Shown piece by piece: positions 59,067-64,000 of a stretch of DNA of 64,000 nt. Source of the stretch: Streptosporangiales bacterium (GTDB lineage Bacteria > Actinomycetota > Actinomycetes > Streptosporangiales > WHSR01); the NCBI GenBank assembly GCA_009379995.1, contig WHSR01000007.1, positions 1-64,000 on the forward strand. Reading direction: 5' to 3'. Position 1 is the stretch's first letter. Each line of letters starts with the position of its first letter. Under the pieces are notes generated by a model. That model was given only the letters and a program-made list of their open reading frames with translations. It searched no databases and had not been told where the DNA came from. The position numbers were made by a program, and so were the translations under genes.

Positions 59067-60682
59067 TTGGGCGGAGACCAAGAACTTGTAGCGGATGTCG
59101 TCGTGGTCGGCTTCGGCGCGGCCGGCGCCTGCGCGGCCCTGGAGGCGGCGGCGGCCGGCGCGGAGGTAATCGTGCTGGACCGTTTCGGCGGCGGCGGGGC
59201 CACCGCCCTGTCCGGCGGCGTTGTGTACGCCGGGGGCGGTACCCCGCAGCAGCGCGCGGCCGGCGTGCCGGACACGCCCGACGCGATGTACGGCTACCTG
59301 CTCGCCGAGGTCGGCGACGCCGTCTCGCCGGCCACGCTGCGCCGGTTCTGTGACGGCAGCGTCGAGATGATCGGCTGGCTGCAGGCGCTGGGCGTGCCGT
59401 TCGAGGGCAGCCTCTGCCCGTACAAGACCTCCTACCCGAGCAACCGGCACTACCTGTACTTCTCCGGCAGCGAGGCGGCGGGCGGCTTTCGTGACCTCGC
59501 TCCGCCCGCGCCGCGCGGGCACCGGGTGAAGGGACGAGGCAGCTCGGGGAAGGTGCTGTTCGCCCACCTTGGCCGGACGGTGCGGCACGCCGGATCGCGG
59601 GTGCTCGTGCAGACCGCCGCCCGCCGGCTGCTGACCGACGCCGACGGCCGGGTGAAGGGGGTGGAGTGCCGCACGCTGGCCGGTGCCCCGCCCTGGGTGC
59701 GCCGGGGGCACCTGCTGGCGAGCCGGTACGCCGCCAAGCCGGGGCTGTACGTCCCCGCGCTGCGCCGGGTGCTGCACCGGTGGACGGAACGCCTGGAGGC
59801 GCGGCACTCCCGGCCGCTATGGATCGCCGTCCGGCGAGCCGTGGTGCTGGCCGCCGGCGGTTTCGTCGCCAACCGGCCGATGCTGCGCGAGCATGCCCCG
59901 GCCTACCGCGCCGGCCTCCCGCTGAGTACCCCGGGCGACGACGGCACCGGGATCCGGCTGGGCGCAGCCGCCGGCGGCGCGACGGCCAAGCTGGACCACG
60001 TCTCGGCGTGGCGGTTCATCAGCCCGCCGAGCGCCTTCCTGCACGCGGTGCTGGTCGACGCCGACGGCCGCCGGATCTGCGACGAGACCCGGTACGGCGC
60101 CGCGCTGGGGCAGGCGATGGTCACCGGCCACGGCGGACGCGGCTGGCTGCTAGCCGACCGGGAGATCCTCGCCGAGGCCCGCCGAGGGCTCCGCGAGCAG
60201 ACCGTCTGGTCCAGCGGCTGCAGGCCGAGTACCTGCTGCGGCGTGCCGTCACCGGCGACACGATCGAGGGCGTGGCGGCCGCGGCCGGTATCGACGCCGA
60301 CGGGCTGCGGCACACGGTGACGGCGTACAACACGGCAGCCCGCGCCGGCGACCCGGACCCGGCGGGCAAGCCCGCGGAGTTCGTGCGCCCGCTGGAGCGT
60401 CCGCCGTACGCGCTGCTGGACGTGTCGATCCGGCCCAGCTTCGCCTACCCGTGTCCGGTGCTCACCCTGGGCGGGCTGGCCGTGGACGAGGACACCGGCC
60501 AGGTGCGCCGCCCCGACGGCACCGGCGTACCCGGCCTGTACACGGCGGGCCGGACAGCCGTCGGCCTGTGCTCCAACTCCTACGTCAGCGGGTTGTCGCT
60601 CGCCGACTGCGTGTTCTCCGGCCGCCGCGCCGGGGAGCACGCCGCCCGGCACCCCGCAGTCTCGACTATCGACAAGAAATAA
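59067..60682 (+). pseudogene. KstD-like FAD-binding steroid dehydrogenase with a one-base frameshift
   Basis: A 538-residue flavoprotein of the fumarate reductase/KstD family if one base is restored. Frame 1: VADVVVVGFGAAGACAALEA, GGGGATALSGGVVYAGGGTP, ISPPSAFLHAVLVDADGRRI and REILAEARRGLREQTVW. Frame 2 resumes as QRLQAEYLLRRAVTGDTIEG and VAAAAGIDADGLRHTVTAYN, ending GLYTAGRTAVGLCSNSYVSG. The missing base is between 60209 and 60211 (TGGTCCAG, expected TGGnTCCAG). It probably acts on a steroid such as a 5-alpha or delta-4 substrate (inference). TTG 59067 follows GGGGAGCG. Its stop overlaps the next KstR box. Confidence 0.83.
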
Positions 60683-60694
60683 GAACGTGTTCTA
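60681..60694. promoter_or_regulatory. KstR box upstream of hsaA
   Basis: AAGAACGTGTTCTA contains the 12-bp perfect palindrome AGAACGTGTTCT and matches the KstR consensus except for its first base. It lies 24 bases before hsaA, so the hsa genes have their own KstR-controlled promoter. Confidence 0.85.
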
Positions 60695-60695
60695 G

Positions 60696-63722
<3,027 letters not shown>

Positions 63723-63733
<11 letters not shown>

Positions 63734-64000
63734 GTTCGACGCGGGGCGGTTCCGGGGGGTGCTCGGGGGCTTCTGCACCGGCGTGACGGTGGTGACCAGC
63801 ATGGACGACGCGAGGCCGGTCGGGTTCGCCTGCCAGTCCTTCTCCTCGCTGTCACTGGACCCGCCACTGGTGCTGTTCTGCCCCAGCCGGACATCCGGGA
63901 CGTGGCGGCGCATCCAGCGCGCCGGGTACTTCTGCGTCAACGTGCTCGCCGAGGGCCAGCGCGAGATGTCCGCAGTGTTCGGCCGGTCCGGCGCCGACAA
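63723..64000 (+). CDS. hsaB: HsaB, flavin reductase of 3-HSA hydroxylase (cut by window end)
   Basis: 92 codons of an HpaC-like flavin reductase that supplies reduced FMN to HsaA: FRGVLGGFCTGVTVVTSMDD, ARPVGFACQSFSSLSLDPPL, VLFCPSRTSGTWRRIQRAGY and FCVNVLAEGQREMSAVFGRS match HsaB. The GTG at 63723, in the last 11-bp repeat, is the only upstream start that reads into this frame without a stop. The remaining half lies beyond 64000. Confidence 0.9.

Overview
The window is high-GC actinobacterial DNA. Signs are GTG/TTG starts, four-base ATGA/GTGA gene overlaps, a SARP/AfsR-type regulator, an NDMA-dependent (mycofactocin-type) alcohol dehydrogenase, and a KstR-controlled steroid cluster whose gene order matches the mycobacterial igr operon. 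The genus cannot be fixed from the sequence. No rRNA, tRNA, CRISPR array or intact insertion sequence was recognised.

Layout. 1-6.7 kb: edge of a GntR regulator, a MetE-like protein coupled to an NDP-forming acyl-CoA synthetase, a PaaX regulator, and a TetR/flavin monooxygenase pair behind a clear operator. 6.8-12.4 kb (minus strand): a seven-gene operon of alcohol dehydrogenase, a 78-aa CxxC protein, a UGSC-type selenoprotein interrupted by an in-frame UGA, two paralogous proteins of unknown function, and two short-chain dehydrogenases. The UGA is followed by a perfect 7-bp stem-loop that could be the SECIS element. 12.6-17.1 kb (plus strand): GMC oxidoreductase, an aldehyde dehydrogenase cut off by a palindrome, a zinc dehydrogenase and an amidohydrolase. 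17.2-28.7 kb is mixed: a secreted protein, an AfsR-like gene split by an in-frame TAA, a second MetE-like protein, AzlCD, AraC, a deletion-fused MFS/SRPBCC remnant, and TetR and FadR regulators. 28.8-40.1 kb holds two small catabolic units: amidohydrolase-Rieske-92 aa protein-transporter, and SDR-cyclase-GntR-SDR-transporter-SMP30. 40.3-46 kb: flavin monooxygenase, a PAS/GAF/SpoIIE phosphatase with an anti-sigma-type kinase domain, and a 1.4-kb stretch of three broken genes.

46-64 kb is the best-understood part, a steroid catabolic cluster. It carries kstR, the igr-type side-chain genes chsE1-chsE2-chsH2-chsH1-ltp2, the ring-opening enzymes kshB, kshA and kstD, a second KstD-like flavoprotein, and the A/B-ring genes hsaA-hsaD-hsaC-hsaB (the last cut by the window end). 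Four sites matching the KstR box TNNAACNNGTTNNA (two perfect, two with one mismatch) lie in the three promoter regions. KstD and KshAB open ring B, HsaAB hydroxylates the resulting phenol, HsaC cleaves the catechol and HsaD hydrolyses the product, while ChsE1E2/ChsH1H2/Ltp2 remove the last three side-chain carbons.

Two genome-level features stand out. Five copies of a 65-bp palindromic element sit exactly at gene 3' ends and sometimes supply the stop codon. The window also has many lesions: three one-base frameshifts (including hsaC), one nonsense codon, and several internal deletions. Whether the frameshifts are real or sequencing errors cannot be told from sequence alone.
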